The position numbers and the translations under genes are program-made. This document shows, one piece after another, positions 1 to 9,230 of a stretch of DNA of 64,000 nt. Position 1 is the first letter of the stretch; each line of letters opens with the position of its first letter. The notes under the pieces are model-generated. The model did not search any database. It saw only the letters and a list, made by a program, of their open reading frames with translations, and had not been told where the DNA came from. Origin of the DNA: Listeria sp. PSOL-1 (GTDB lineage: Bacteria > Bacillota > Bacilli > Lactobacillales > Listeriaceae); the NCBI RefSeq assembly GCF_902806445.1, contig NZ_LR760298.1, forward strand, positions 310,001-374,000. The letters run 5' to 3'.

Positions 1-1409
1 AAGAAACTGCCCCTTTAGGATTTATTACACGCGAGATGCGAGGAAAAAATGGTTTAAATTACCGAATTCAAGTTTCGCCACTTGACTGTACTGGATGTAA
101 TTTATGCAGTGAGACTTGTCCAGCGAAAAAGAAAGCATTAGTGATGAAACCATTTGAAGAAATCGCCGAACAAGAAGAAAGAAATTGGGATTTTGCCATG
201 AGCGTTACACCAAAGAAAAACCCTGGAAAGAAAAATACAATTCCAGGAAGCCAGTTTGAACAACCATTACTTGAATTTTCTGGTGCATGTGCTGGTTGCG
301 GGGAGACGCCGTATATTAAATTAGTTACGCAATTATTTGGCGACCGGATGATGATTGCTAATGCGACGGGTTGTTCTTCTATATGGGGAGCAAGTGCCCC
401 TGCCACACCTTATACTGTCAATCATCTAGGACAAGGTCCAGCTTGGGCTAATTCACTTCTTGAAGATAATGCAGAGTATGGTTATGGCATGCATCTAGCA
501 AATCAAACCCTCCGTAAAGCATTAGCCAATAAAATAAAGGAAGCATTAAGTAGTGGGGAATATTCAGAACATCTACGTGCATGTTTCACTGAATGGTTAG
601 CGCAAATGGATATTGGTGAGGGCACGAGAGAACGCGCTGAAGATTTACAACTTGCTCTTCTTGCTGAAATGAAAGATCAACCACTCTTAGAAGAAATTTA
701 TGCAGCACGTGATTTGTTTATTAAACGTTCGCAGTGGATGATTGGTGGCGATGGCTGGGCTTATGATATCGGCTTTGCTGGAATTGACCATGTGCTTGCA
801 TCTGGTGAAGACGTGAATATGCTTGTTATGGATAATGAAGTTTATTCCAATACAGGTGGTCAATCTTCAAAAGCGACACCAACCGCAGCTATTGCAAAAT
901 TTGCTTCTCTTGGGAAAGTTGCCGGCAAGAAAGATCTTGGCATGATGGCCATGAGCTATGGGAATATTTACGTTGCACAAATTGCAATGGGAGCAAGTAA
1001 ACGTCAAGCACTAAAAGCCATTGAAGAAGCCGAAAAATATCCAGGCCCATCGTTAATTATTTGCTACACCCCATGTATTGCGCATGGAATTTCTTCAGGC
1101 ATGAAAACAATGCTGTCCGAAACAGATAAAGCTGTTGAATGCGGCTACTGGAATTTATATCGTTATAATCCTGAACTTGAAGAAAAAGGAAAAAATCCAA
1201 TGATGATGGATTTTAAAAAACCAAATTTTGCGTTGTTCAAGGAATTTTTAATGCGTGAAACACGTTATTCAGCACTTTATAAACAAAACCCAGAAATAGC
1301 TAAAAAACTGGCCGAAAAAACCCAAAAAGATGCCGAAAAACGTTTTATCCGTTATGCAAGCCTTGCTGGACTCGATACAGAAAAAATAGTTGCAACAAAA
1401 ACAAAATAA
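1..1409 (+). CDS. nifJ: Pyruvate:ferredoxin/flavodoxin oxidoreductase, C-terminal part (5' truncated by window)
   Basis: Oxidises pyruvate with CoA to acetyl-CoA and CO2 and passes electrons to ferredoxin or flavodoxin in the cytoplasm. The reading frame is open from the first bases of the window, so the start lies upstream and only the C-terminal portion is present. Visible are a ferredoxin-type cysteine cluster (CTGCNLCSETCP), the CAGCGETPY segment and the thiamine-diphosphate/Mg motif GDGWAYDIGFAGIDH followed by DNEVYSNTGGQSSKATP, all typical of single-chain NifJ enzymes. The internal ATG at 36 is not the start. A weak inverted repeat follows the stop codon. Confidence 0.95.
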   Translation, partial: ETAPLGFITREMRGKNGLNYRIQVSPLDCTGCNLCSETCPAKKKALVMKPFEEIAEQEERNWDFAMSVTPKKNPGKKNTIPGSQFEQPLLEFSGACAGCGETPYIKLVTQLFGDRMMIANATGCSSIWGASAPATPYTVNHLGQGPAWANSLLEDNAEYGYGMHLANQTLRKALANKIKEALSSGEYSEHLRACFTEWLAQMDIGEGTRERAEDLQLALLAEMKDQPLLEEIYAARDLFIKRSQWMIGGDGWAYDIGFAGIDHVLASGEDVNMLVMDNEVYSNTGGQSSKATPTAAIAKFASLGKVAGKKDLGMMAMSYGNIYVAQIAMGASKRQALKAIEEAEKYPGPSLIICYTPCIAHGISSGMKTMLSETDKAVECGYWNLYRYNPELEEKGKNPMMMDFKKPNFALFKEFLMRETRYSALYKQNPEIAKKLAEKTQKDAEKRFIRYASLAGLDTEKIVATKTK

Positions 1410-1411
1410 AA

Positions 1412-1461
1412 CGGTGATAACGCAGGAGGTTAAAAACTAAAAAGCAGGAAAGTTGTCACCG
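1412..1461 (+). terminator. Possible stem-loop terminator after nifJ
   Basis: A 10-bp inverted repeat (CGGTGATAAC / GTTGTCACCG, one G-T pair) with a loop of about 30 bases follows the stop codon; only a short T run comes after it. A second GTGATAA/TTGTCAC pair lies at about 1482-1498. Termination is plausible but the T tract is weak. Confidence 0.35.
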
Positions 1462-1579
1462 ATTTTCCCCAATTTCTTTCATGTGATAAACTTGTCACCT
1501 TTTGTAAGTGAAATGAATGGAATAGCAGCTGTTTTTTTGCTAATCTGAAATTAAATAATCTGACTCTAGCGCAAAGGAT

Positions 1580-3925
1580 ATGGTGGAAATGGGCCAAGAA
1601 AGCCAAAAGTTAAATGATTCTCTTCATCCAGTTGCTGGCTTAACCGAGCAAGAAGTTAAAGAACGAATCGATACAGGGCGCCAAAATCATTCGCTAAAAC
1701 CTCTTACTAGATCAATCTCGCGTATTTTTAGCGATAATACGTTAACACTTTTTAATTTGCTCAATATTTTTATCGCGTGTTTTATTATTTATACAGGAAG
1801 TTATAAAAACTTGTTATTCCTCGGAGTAGCGATTTGTAATACAACCATGGGAATCTATCAAGAAATCCGTGCCAAAAGAAGAATCGACAAACTCACAATT
1901 TTAACACAAGCTAAAATACACGTCCTTCGCGAGCGGAAAATCATTGAAATCGAGCAAGAACAGTTGGTTGAAAATGATGTTATGTTTGTTTCGCGTGGAG
2001 AACAAGTTTGCGCTGATGGGCCTGTTCTTGCAACATCTGGTATTGAAGTTGATGAATCACAATTAACTGGCGAATCTGATCCGATTGTAAAAAACGTTGG
2101 CGATGAACTAATGAGTGGAAGTTTTGTTGTGAGTGGTCATGCTTACGTAGAAGCAGTAGCAGTTGGAGAAGCGAGCTTTGTTTCTAAATTATCACTGGAA
2201 GCGAAACAAGAAAAAACGGCTTATAGTGAGTTGTTACGATCTCTTAAAACGATCATCAAAATTTTAACTTTTGTCATTATTCCACTTGGTACCATTTTAT
2301 TTATCTCGCAAATGACGAAAAGTGGAGACTTAAATGCTTCAATTTTAGGAACTGCAGCTGCTGTTATTGGTATGATACCTGAAGGGCTTGTTTTGCTTAC
2401 TTCGATTGCACTTGCTGTTGGGGTCATGAATTTAGCTAGGAGACGTGTACTTGTAAAAACAATGCCAGCGATTGAAACGCTAGCACGAGTAGATGTCCTT
2501 TGCTTAGACAAGACGGGAACAATTACAAATGGAGAGCTCCATGTTACTGATATTTTGCCTGAATCTGATTATACAGAAGCCGAACTTTCTGAAGCTGTTT
2601 CAGCTATCGTACACAATTTAAACGACAATAATTCTACTAGCCTTGCTTTAAAAGCGACGTTTACGGATCAGCCAGATTGGACGCATAGCCAAATGATGCC
2701 TTTTTCCTCAGCGCGAAAATGGAGTGGTGTAACATTTCAAGATAGAGGCAGTTACATTATTGGTGCTCCAGAATTTATTTTTAAAGATTTACCAGAAGCG
2801 AAAAAAACCGAAATAGATAGGTATGCTGAAAAAGGTTATCGAACACTTTCTTTAGCAAAAACACTAGAACCTTTAGAAAGTTTCACTAATCCCGAATTAA
2901 TTGGCATTATTTTAATTGCTGATGAACTCCGCAAAGAAGCAAAAGAAACTTTTCGTTATTTCAAAGAACAAGGTGTTTCGATTCGTGTTATTTCGGGAGA
3001 TAACCCAGCAACAGTAGCCAATGTAGCACAACAAGCAGAAATTGAAAACGGCGAACAATATATTGATATGAGCAAAGTGAGTGAAGAAGCCGATTTTGTA
3101 GCACTTACCAAAAGTTATACGGTCTTTGGGCGTGTTTCTCCTTATCAAAAAAAACGTTTGATAGAGGCTTTTCAAAGCGAAGGCCATACTGTTGCAATGA
3201 CCGGAGATGGCGTAAACGATGTTTTAGCGCTAAAACAATCTAACTGTAGCATTGCCATGGCTGAAGGTAGCGATGCCACAAGAAGCGTTGCCGATTTTGT
3301 TTTATTAAATAATAACTTTGATTCAATGATTGGGGTTTTAAATGAAGGGCGTCGTGTGATTAATAATATTGAACGGGTGGCATCGCTTTATTTAATTAAA
3401 ACGATTTATTCAATCATTCTTACATTGATTTTCATTTTCGTAAATAATGCTTATCCATTTCAACCGATTCAGCTTAGCCCTATCTCAGCTCTTACAGTAG
3501 GGATCCCATCCTTTTTCTTAGCACTGAAACCGAATTATAAGCGTATCCAAGGACAATTTTTGAAGAAAGTGATTCAAACCTCTTTACCGGCAGCACTTTG
3601 CGTTGTCATGTATATTATTGTTATTTTGCTTATTGGCAATTTCTGGAATTTAAAATCCGCCGAAGTTTCAACGATGAATGTCTTACTTACAGGGGTTATT
3701 TGTTTCACCGCACTTGTAACGGTTGCTTGGCCATTTGATTATCGAATTGGCTTAATGATTACACTTCTTCTCAGCGCATTTGTGATGGTCTTTTTATTTG
3801 CAGGAGGGATATTCTCGCTTGTTTCACTATTTAATATGAAATTAGCGGTGATTTATATCCCACTAATTCTCACTGTAAAGCCACTATTTTATTCATTGCG
3901 TACGCTTATTATGAAGTTTATTTAA
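1580..3925 (+). CDS. P-type cation-transporting ATPase (CtpE/Exp7-like)
   Basis: Membrane P-type ATPase of 781 residues, probably moving Ca2+ or another divalent cation. The actuator motif LTGES (about 170), the phosphorylation motif CLDKTGTITNGE (about 310) and the hinge MTGDGVNDVLALK (about 540) are intact. The membrane segment before the phosphorylation site carries MIPEGLVLLTS, as in the CtpE/Exp7 group, and I see no N-terminal heavy-metal-binding CxxC domain. The start is uncertain: ATG 1580 is almost on top of AAAGGA, and GTG 1583 or ATG 1589 are alternatives. Single gene, followed by a terminator hairpin. The ion is inferred from family resemblance only. Confidence 0.9.
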   Translation: MVEMGQESQKLNDSLHPVAGLTEQEVKERIDTGRQNHSLKPLTRSISRIFSDNTLTLFNLLNIFIACFIIYTGSYKNLLFLGVAICNTTMGIYQEIRAKRRIDKLTILTQAKIHVLRERKIIEIEQEQLVENDVMFVSRGEQVCADGPVLATSGIEVDESQLTGESDPIVKNVGDELMSGSFVVSGHAYVEAVAVGEASFVSKLSLEAKQEKTAYSELLRSLKTIIKILTFVIIPLGTILFISQMTKSGDLNASILGTAAAVIGMIPEGLVLLTSIALAVGVMNLARRRVLVKTMPAIETLARVDVLCLDKTGTITNGELHVTDILPESDYTEAELSEAVSAIVHNLNDNNSTSLALKATFTDQPDWTHSQMMPFSSARKWSGVTFQDRGSYIIGAPEFIFKDLPEAKKTEIDRYAEKGYRTLSLAKTLEPLESFTNPELIGIILIADELRKEAKETFRYFKEQGVSIRVISGDNPATVANVAQQAEIENGEQYIDMSKVSEEADFVALTKSYTVFGRVSPYQKKRLIEAFQSEGHTVAMTGDGVNDVLALKQSNCSIAMAEGSDATRSVADFVLLNNNFDSMIGVLNEGRRVINNIERVASLYLIKTIYSIILTLIFIFVNNAYPFQPIQLSPISALTVGIPSFFLALKPNYKRIQGQFLKKVIQTSLPAALCVVMYIIVILLIGNFWNLKSAEVSTMNVLLTGVICFTALVTVAWPFDYRIGLMITLLLSAFVMVFLFAGGIFSLVSLFNMKLAVIYIPLILTVKPLFYSLRTLIMKFI

Positions 3926-3930
3926 GTAAA

Positions 3931-3963
3931 GGCATACACAAGTAATTTCTACTCGTGTATGCC
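3931..3963 (+). terminator. Rho-independent-like terminator after P-type ATPase
   Basis: Nine-bp perfect stem GGCATACAC / GTGTATGCC just after the ATPase stop codon, followed by a mixed TTCGCCTT tail. It could also serve the decayed gene converging from the right. Confidence 0.6.
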
Positions 3964-3980
3964 TTCGCCTTGTGGATAAA

Positions 3981-4229
3981 CTAATCAAGATAAAATTTTA
4001 CTTTGTGATTTTGGATAAAGCCAAAGTAAGAGACGTCGAAAGCCGATAAAAACGACAAAGCCAATGATGCAGTCACAATAATATCATCTACATCAAAAAC
4101 GCGAAACATAAATCCTACACTTGCTCCAATGACAAATTGGCTTATTTCAATGATTAAAATAAATGATAAACTAAAAATAATCATTTTTTTCCAATTTATT
4201 CGTGTAAGAAATGGCAGCCCAAAACCAAA
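3981..4229 (-). pseudogene. Decayed VanZ-family gene
   Basis: On the minus strand the frame reads GFGLPFLTRINWKK, then IIEISQFVIGASVGF and FRVFDVDDII, a VanZ-type core. It lacks the N-terminal part: an in-frame TGA (4230-4232) precedes GFG, and a good AAAAGGAG plus ATG at 4233 runs into another frame. Past DDII the frame loses homology, but a neighbouring frame gives IIGFVVFIGFRRLLLWLYPK, the expected last helix, so a frameshift lies near 4068-4082. At least two lesions make it a remnant. Compare the intact VanZ gene at 24207-24797. Confidence 0.7.
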
Positions 4230-4232
4230 TCA

Positions 4233-4511
4233 TAAATATTCTCCTTTTTAGAAATATAGTATAATCCAGAAATACCAATGCGTCTTATTCCTTAAGTAAA
4301 TAATAACACGAAAAAATAAAAAAGAAATATTATTTAGATAAACACATGATATTAAGTTAAGGTAAAACTGAATACTGATCATTTTAGCTTTCAGTACCCT
4401 GTAAAAGTTATTTCAAAATTACAAATTTAACCAAATAAATTTAGTAAAAAAAGACGCCTTTTTGAACGAAAATGGCTATGTATAAATGTTTTTAATGTCA
4501 AAAAATCTAAC
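4233..4511. other. Non-coding AT-rich spacer
   Basis: About 280 bases between the VanZ remnant and the glutamine transporter promoter. I see no coding frame, RNA gene or clear hairpin terminator in it. Confidence 0.5.
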
Positions 4512-4540
4512 ATGACATGTAAGTTATAAAAACTTATAAT
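4512..4540 (+). promoter_or_regulatory. Sigma-A promoter of the glutamine-type ABC operon
   Basis: ATGACA (4512-4517), 17-base spacer, TATAAT (4535-4540). The spacer contains a palindrome AAGTTATAAAAACTT that could be an operator; it does not fit the TnrA/GlnR consensus well enough to name a regulator. Confidence 0.6.
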
Positions 4541-4657
4541 AAATAACTATGGTCAATAACAGAAGCTTATGGTAAAATCTTTAAGGTAATCCTTAAAAAA
4601 TAACAAATAAAAAGTTGATAAATATAAAAGAATTCTGTGATACATAAGGAGGAAATT

Positions 4658-6085
4658 ATGAAACAAATCAAACGAATATTACCATTTTTAGCGGCAGCAC
4701 TGTTTGTTGCTATTATTTTTGGTGGTTTTACTGCGCCTGTTTATGCTAAAGAGAAAAATTATGAAATTGCTACAGATGATACTTTTGCGCCGTTTGAATT
4801 TGAAAATGGTAAGGGAGAACTTGTCGGGATTGACATGGATATCTTAAAAGCAATTGCTAAAGACCAAGGATTTACCTATTCTGTTAAACCTATGGGCTTT
4901 AATGCAGCTGTCCAGGCGCTTGAAGGAAGACAAGTAGACGGCGTTATTGCAGGCATGAGCATTACGAATGAGCGTAAGAAAAAATTTGATTTCTCCACCC
5001 CTTATTTTGAAACTGGCGTTGTCATGGCTGTGAAAAAAGGCGACAACGAAATTAAAAGCTACAAAGATTTAAAAGGGAAAAAAGTTGCCGTTAAAACAGG
5101 AACAGAAGGCTATCAATTTGCTGAAAAAAACCAAGCGAAATATGGATATAAACTTGTACCTTTTGACGATTCTGCAGGAATGTACGAAGATGTCAAAGGA
5201 GGAAATTCAGTTGCTTGCTTTGATGATTATCCCGTGCTTGCTTATGGTGTAAAACAAGGAAACGGACTTGAAATTGTCACTAAAAAAGAAAGCGGCGGCA
5301 GTTACGGTTTTGCTGTAAAAAAAGGACAAAGTAAAGAACTACTTGACCAGTTTAACGCTGGACTCAAACATATTAAATCAACTGGCGAATACGGGAAGAT
5401 TATTGATAAGTATGTTGGTTCAGATGCAAAAACAGATACTTTCTGGGATACATTAATAAATAGCTCACCTGCACTACTTGCTGGGCTTTGGAATACAATT
5501 AAATTAACATTTATTTCGTTGTTTTTTGCTGCAGTTTTAGGACTTGTTTTTGGCTTCTTAAAGGTAAGTCGGAACAAGGTTATGCGAGGAATTGCTAGTG
5601 TTTATGTAGATATTTTTCGTGGGATTCCGCTAATTGTTTTAGCGTTCTTTATTTATTTTGGTATCCCACAAGCACTTAACTTTCGAATGGATCCAACTGT
5701 TGCTGCTATAATCACCCTTAGTTTAAATGCTGGGGCTTATATTACCGAATTGATACGTGGTGGGATTAACGCCATTGATAAAGGGCAAATGGAAGCCGCA
5801 CGGTCATTAGGGCTTCCTTATGGGAAAGCGATGTCTAAGATCGTCTTACCACAAGCTGTTCGCGTTATGGTACCGTCATTTATTAATCAATTTGTCATTA
5901 CATTAAAAGATACATCTATTATGAGTGTTATCGGCCTTGTTGAGCTTACGCAGTCAGGTAAAATTATCATTGCCCGTACTTTTGAAACAACAGGTATTTG
6001 GTTTGTTGTTGCCGTTATGTACCTTGTTGTGATTACATTACTAACCAAACTTTCGAATATTCTTGAGAGGAGACTCGGCAAATGA
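4658..6085 (+). CDS. Amino-acid (glutamine-type) ABC transporter, fused substrate-binding protein and permease
   Basis: A 475-residue fusion. Residues 1-27 form a signal peptide ending PVYA. A solute-binding domain follows to about 260 ([22 protein letters not shown]), then a HisM/GlnP-type permease domain with several helices and the EAA loop ([14 protein letters not shown]). Such fusions import glutamine or glutamate in Gram-positive bacteria. The start at 4658 is chosen because AAGGAGG lies six bases upstream; an ATG at 4637 has no comparable site. The ATPase gene overlaps its stop by four bases (ATGA), so the two are translationally coupled. Substrate is inferred from family. Confidence 0.9.
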   Translation: MKQIKRILPFLAAALFVAIIFGGFTAPVYAKEKNYEIATDDTFAPFEFENGKGELVGIDMDILKAIAKDQGFTYSVKPMGFNAAVQALEGRQVDGVIAGMSITNERKKKFDFSTPYFETGVVMAVKKGDNEIKSYKDLKGKKVAVKTGTEGYQFAEKNQAKYGYKLVPFDDSAGMYEDVKGGNSVACFDDYPVLAYGVKQGNGLEIVTKKESGGSYGFAVKKGQSKELLDQFNAGLKHIKSTGEYGKIIDKYVGSDAKTDTFWDTLINSSPALLAGLWNTIKLTFISLFFAAVLGLVFGFLKVSRNKVMRGIASVYVDIFRGIPLIVLAFFIYFGIPQALNFRMDPTVAAIITLSLNAGAYITELIRGGINAIDKGQMEAARSLGLPYGKAMSKIVLPQAVRVMVPSFINQFVITLKDTSIMSVIGLVELTQSGKIIIARTFETTGIWFVVAVMYLVVITLLTKLSNILERRLGK

Positions 6086-6810
6086 CAAAGTTAAAAGTAA
6101 CCCAGCTAAAAAAAAGTTATGGCGATAATGAAGTTTTAAAAGGAATCGATCTTGAAGTAAAAGAAGGCGAAGTGGTCTGTGTTATTGGCCCTTCTGGTTC
6201 TGGAAAAAGCACTTTCTTACGTTGTATGAATCAACTTGAAGACATGACAGCTGGTGAAATTATCGTGGATGATTTTAACTTAACGGATAAAAAGACAAAT
6301 ATTAATAAAGTGCGCGAAAATATTGGTATGGTATTTCAACATTTCAATTTGTTCCCCCACATGACCATTTTAAAAAATATCACATTAGCACCAGTTGAAT
6401 TGAGAAAAGGAAGTAAAGAATCTGCTGAAAAAACGGGTCGGACTTTACTTGAGCGTGTAGGGCTTTTGGATAAAGCAAATAGTTATCCAAGCCAATTATC
6501 CGGTGGGCAAAAACAGCGTGTTGCGATTGCTCGTGCACTGGCTATGAACCCTGATATTATGCTTTTTGACGAGCCAACATCAGCACTTGATCCAGAAATG
6601 GTTGGGGAAGTGCTTGGCGTTATGAAAGATCTCGCTAAAGAAGGTATGACAATGATGGTGGTCACACATGAGATGGGCTTTGCACGCGAAGTTTGTGACC
6701 GCGTTGTTTTCATGGATGGTGGCTATATTGTAGAAGAAGGAAAGCCAGAACAAATTTTTGATCATCCAAGCCATGAAAGAACGATTAGTTTTTTAAATAA
6801 AGTATTGTAA
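6082..6810 (+). CDS. glnQ: Amino-acid ABC transporter ATP-binding protein (GlnQ-like)
   Basis: Cytoplasmic ATPase of 242 residues that powers the fused binding-protein/permease encoded just upstream. Walker A is GPSGSGKST (about 36-44), the Q-loop is FQHFNLFP, the signature is LSGGQKQR, and Walker B is [12 protein letters not shown], followed by the switch histidine in VVTHEMGFA. The start codon overlaps the preceding stop codon. A strong terminator follows, so the operon has two genes. Confidence 0.95.
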   Translation: MTKLKVTQLKKSYGDNEVLKGIDLEVKEGEVVCVIGPSGSGKSTFLRCMNQLEDMTAGEIIVDDFNLTDKKTNINKVRENIGMVFQHFNLFPHMTILKNITLAPVELRKGSKESAEKTGRTLLERVGLLDKANSYPSQLSGGQKQRVAIARALAMNPDIMLFDEPTSALDPEMVGEVLGVMKDLAKEGMTMMVVTHEMGFAREVCDRVVFMDGGYIVEEGKPEQIFDHPSHERTISFLNKVL

Positions 6811-6883
6811 AAAACATACTGCGTTTAGTTGGATAAGTTTCTTTAACGAAAGAAATTCTCCACTAAATGCAGTATGTTTTTTT
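6811..6883 (+). terminator. Strong Rho-independent terminator after glnQ
   Basis: Long inverted repeat AAAACATACTGC(G)TTTAGT / ACTAAATGCAGTATGTTTT followed by a run of T. A bidirectional role is possible because the left arm begins with an A run. Confidence 0.9.
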
Positions 6884-6945
6884 ACAAGCAGCATAGTTTT
6901 AAATAAAAATAAATGGCGACTTTGAAAAAAATATGTAAAGAAAAG

Positions 6946-6969
6946 GTTAAAGTTAGAAAAAAGGGGTAT
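6946..6969 (+). promoter_or_regulatory. Candidate sigma-B promoter
   Basis: GTTAAA, 12-base spacer, GGGTAT. This resembles the sigma-B consensus (GTTT ... GGGTAT) and lies about 80 bases before the small gene at 7051. The sigma-B gene is in this window. Assignment is by eye. Confidence 0.4.
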
Positions 6970-7050
6970 TCTTATTATAACATTTATGTTAAAGTGAACT
7001 TATAAAAAGAGATAATTGAATGAAAACATTTTGTAAACGGGGTGGTTAGC

Positions 7051-7197
7051 TTGAAAGAGAGCACTGATGAATTGAACAAAATCATACGTCAATTAGAAGA
7101 AAAAGGCATCGTTGTTGAAAAAACGAAGTCGCGAAAGGACATTTGGCGCGCTTTAACCATTAAGCAAATGCCAAGTGTAAAATTAAGTTTGCGGTAA
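7051..7197 (+). CDS. Small conserved-looking protein, 48 residues
   Basis: A TTG-initiated frame preceded by GGGGTGG about six bases upstream encodes 48 residues, charged in its first part (RQLEEKG, KTKSRKD) and ending KQMPSVKLSLR. It has no signal peptide or membrane segment. I recall a similar short protein at the same place in L. monocytogenes (lmo0850) but no function. GTG 7042 is an alternative start. A candidate sigma-B promoter lies upstream and a hairpin terminator directly downstream, so it forms its own short transcript. Confidence 0.6.
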   Translation: MKESTDELNKIIRQLEEKGIVVEKTKSRKDIWRALTIKQMPSVKLSLR

Positions 7198-7201
7198 ATG
7201 G

Positions 7202-7232
7202 AGATCAGAGGTTTTTCCTTCTGATCTTTTTT
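7202..7232 (+). terminator. Rho-independent terminator after small gene
   Basis: Stem AGATCAGAgG / CcTtCTGATCT around a TTTTT loop, followed by TTTTTT. Confidence 0.85.
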
Positions 7233-7356
7233 AAACGAATGAAAAAGACTGTCATCATAAAGTAATTTAGATTTGAAACTTTTGACATATATTTAGAGCC
7301 CAAAATGTTGTATGATGTTAACTATAGGACTAAAAGTAAGAAAATGAGGCAGGCAT

Positions 7357-8124
7357 ATGAAAAAAGATATGATAAATCAATCCATTTATATACACATGGA
7401 TAGCGTAATTAATAATGTAGCGACAAGCGGAATTTCCTTTCATGATTTTATGAACGGTGTTACCATGCCACCAGCTAATATTTTATTGATCAAAAATCAG
7501 CTTGAAGATTTGAATTACAATGCACATACGGGCTTTAACTATATTGATTCTGTGAGCTTACTTGATCAAAAAATACAGCAAAATGAGCGAATGAAAGATA
7601 TTTGTTGGATTGACTTTGAAGATATCGATTTACTTAATCAGTTGTCTTCACAGGAGATTGCTGAATTGCTTTATCTGGCGCATACAGGTAGACACCTTCG
7701 TTCACCGTTTTATTATAAGTTGCAAAATAATTTTGTTTATCTTACAAAACGGGATGGTTGGTATAATAAAGTTTATTATCGAAATATGAATCATTTCTAT
7801 GACTTACTAAGCTACGTCATAGCTGGTAGAACGAATGACATCATCAACGATAAACCACTATTTTCATTTGGGAAAAAGAGAAAGGTTAGCCAGCCGCCTG
7901 TGGCTCTACTTAGACAACTCGCTGATTACTTTAAAGAAGGCGCATGTATCGCTTTTGGTAAAGCTGAAAAAACGCGAACCCACTTAAATATCCCAATTGG
8001 TCTTGATTTATCAGAGGGATTAGAAGAACTCGAGCGATCAGAAGAACCGATTGCATATAACAAGCGTGTAGCTATTTTAAGTTATGACATCAAACAAAAT
8101 GAATGGAAATTATTAAATCATTAA
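7357..8124 (+). CDS. Conserved protein of unknown function, 255 residues
   Basis: Soluble protein without signal peptide or membrane helix. I do not recognise a domain. It is rich in aromatic and polar residues (FYYKLQNNFVYL, YNKVYYRNMNHFYDLL) and ends with SYDIKQNEWKLLNH. It sits between the 48-residue gene and the TetR gene, in what I remember as the L. monocytogenes lmo0851 position, so it is likely vertically inherited. The start has only a weak GAGG site. A dispersed palindromic element with a strong hairpin follows and probably ends the transcript. Confidence 0.8.
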   Translation: MKKDMINQSIYIHMDSVINNVATSGISFHDFMNGVTMPPANILLIKNQLEDLNYNAHTGFNYIDSVSLLDQKIQQNERMKDICWIDFEDIDLLNQLSSQEIAELLYLAHTGRHLRSPFYYKLQNNFVYLTKRDGWYNKVYYRNMNHFYDLLSYVIAGRTNDIINDKPLFSFGKKRKVSQPPVALLRQLADYFKEGACIAFGKAEKTRTHLNIPIGLDLSEGLEELERSEEPIAYNKRVAILSYDIKQNEWKLLNH

Positions 8125-8185
8125 GGGTCTAGGACATCATGCGATTCAGCTCTATTTTTAAGAAAATACGATTTAAAAAAAGATA

Positions 8186-8345
8186 GCGTAGATTCTACAC
8201 TTCGAACACGACAAATCGAGCGAAAGTGTTTGTATTAAAGAAGTTTGCCATAAGCCGGAAACGGAGCGTATGACTATACGTGAGAACCGGAAGTATGGCA
8301 AACTTCTTTCATGCGAACAGTTGTTGTCAATTTATTTTGTCTATC
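8186..8345. repeat. Dispersed palindromic intergenic element, copy B
   Basis: The left part (8188-8243) matches the reverse complement of 33891-33952 at most positions, including TTCGAACAYGACAAATCGAG. The right end, reversed, reads GGGAGATAGACAAAATAAATTG, as at other copies. The centre is an extra 14-bp stem AAGAAGTTTGCCAT / ATGGCAAACTTCTT (8239-8309) followed by TTTC, so it may terminate the upstream gene. The promoter of the TetR gene starts inside its right end. Confidence 0.6.
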
Positions 8346-8366
8346 TCCCAGATTCTTTTTGATAAT
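8337..8366 (+). promoter_or_regulatory. Possible promoter of TetR gene
   Basis: TTGTCT, 18-base spacer, GATAAT, ending about 28 bases before the start codon. It overlaps the right end of the palindromic element. Confidence 0.4.
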
Positions 8367-8394
8367 ATGGTGGCTAGGCAACAGGAGGTTGATT

Positions 8395-8976
8395 ATGTCA
8401 AAAATTACAGTAAAGAAAGCAGCTTTAAAATTGTTTGCAGAAAAAGGATATGATGGGACAGCCTTATCAGAAATCGCACAATTAGCAGGAATTAAAACAC
8501 CATCTATTTATGCTCATTTCTCTTCAAAAGAAGCGTTATTTATGGAAATTTATCAAGATGTTATTCAAAAAGAGTTAAACAGTTTTAAAGAGGCAAGCAA
8601 GGAAGATTATAAAACAGCGAGAGACCTGCTGCAATCCGTTTTCTATAAAGCAACTGATTTTAAACAAGCAGCTGATGCGAAGAAATTTTTTCAAAGGACG
8701 ATTTATTATCCTCCTAAAACGTTACAAAACAAATTAAAAGAAGAAGCAAGCACTTATGAAACATTAACTTTCCAAGCACTTGGTGAAATTTTAGTCGAGG
8801 AAATCCCAGATGAAATATCGAGAAAACATTGGTTACATATCTTTTATTGCCTGATCGATGGCCTTAGTGTAGAGCATGAATTGTACCATGCTAAAGAATT
8901 TGAAGAGCGTCGATGTTCTGCTTGGTTAGTACTAGAGAGCTTAATGAGTAAAGAACACGGACGCTTCTTTAAGTGA
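8395..8976 (+). CDS. TetR/AcrR family transcriptional regulator
   Basis: A 193-residue repressor-type protein. The N-terminal helix-turn-helix is clear: ALKLFAEKGYDGTALSEIA, then AGIKTPSIYAHFSSKEALF (about 10-46). The C-terminal ligand domain is family-typical but gives no ligand. The start at 8395 has AGGAGG seven bases upstream; the upstream in-frame extension to 8311 lies inside the repeat element and is not used. Target genes are unknown. The neighbouring variable islet begins right after its stop codon, but I see no operator linking them. Confidence 0.88.
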   Translation: MSKITVKKAALKLFAEKGYDGTALSEIAQLAGIKTPSIYAHFSSKEALFMEIYQDVIQKELNSFKEASKEDYKTARDLLQSVFYKATDFKQAADAKKFFQRTIYYPPKTLQNKLKEEASTYETLTFQALGEILVEEIPDEISRKHWLHIFYCLIDGLSVEHELYHAKEFEERRCSAWLVLESLMSKEHGRFFK

Positions 8977-9230
8977 AAATCTTCTCGATATACGTAAATC
9001 TAGATATACGCATGTTTTTGAAAATTTATTGAGACAGTTGAGGGATTGAATTTAACAAATTTAATTAACTTTTTAATATAAATCAATAACTAAATTTATA
9101 AAACTTACATTTATATATTTAACGTTTATAACAAAAAATAGCTCATTTATTATATTTTTCGTTTTGGTATACGATTTTGTGTTATGATGAAAGCGTAATA
9201 CATTATAATAAAAAAGGAGAGGTTTTATTT

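Noticed and set aside
1482-1498. GTGATAA ... TTGTCAC dyad as a Rex or FNR-type site
   Set aside because: Spacing and half-sites do not match either consensus well.
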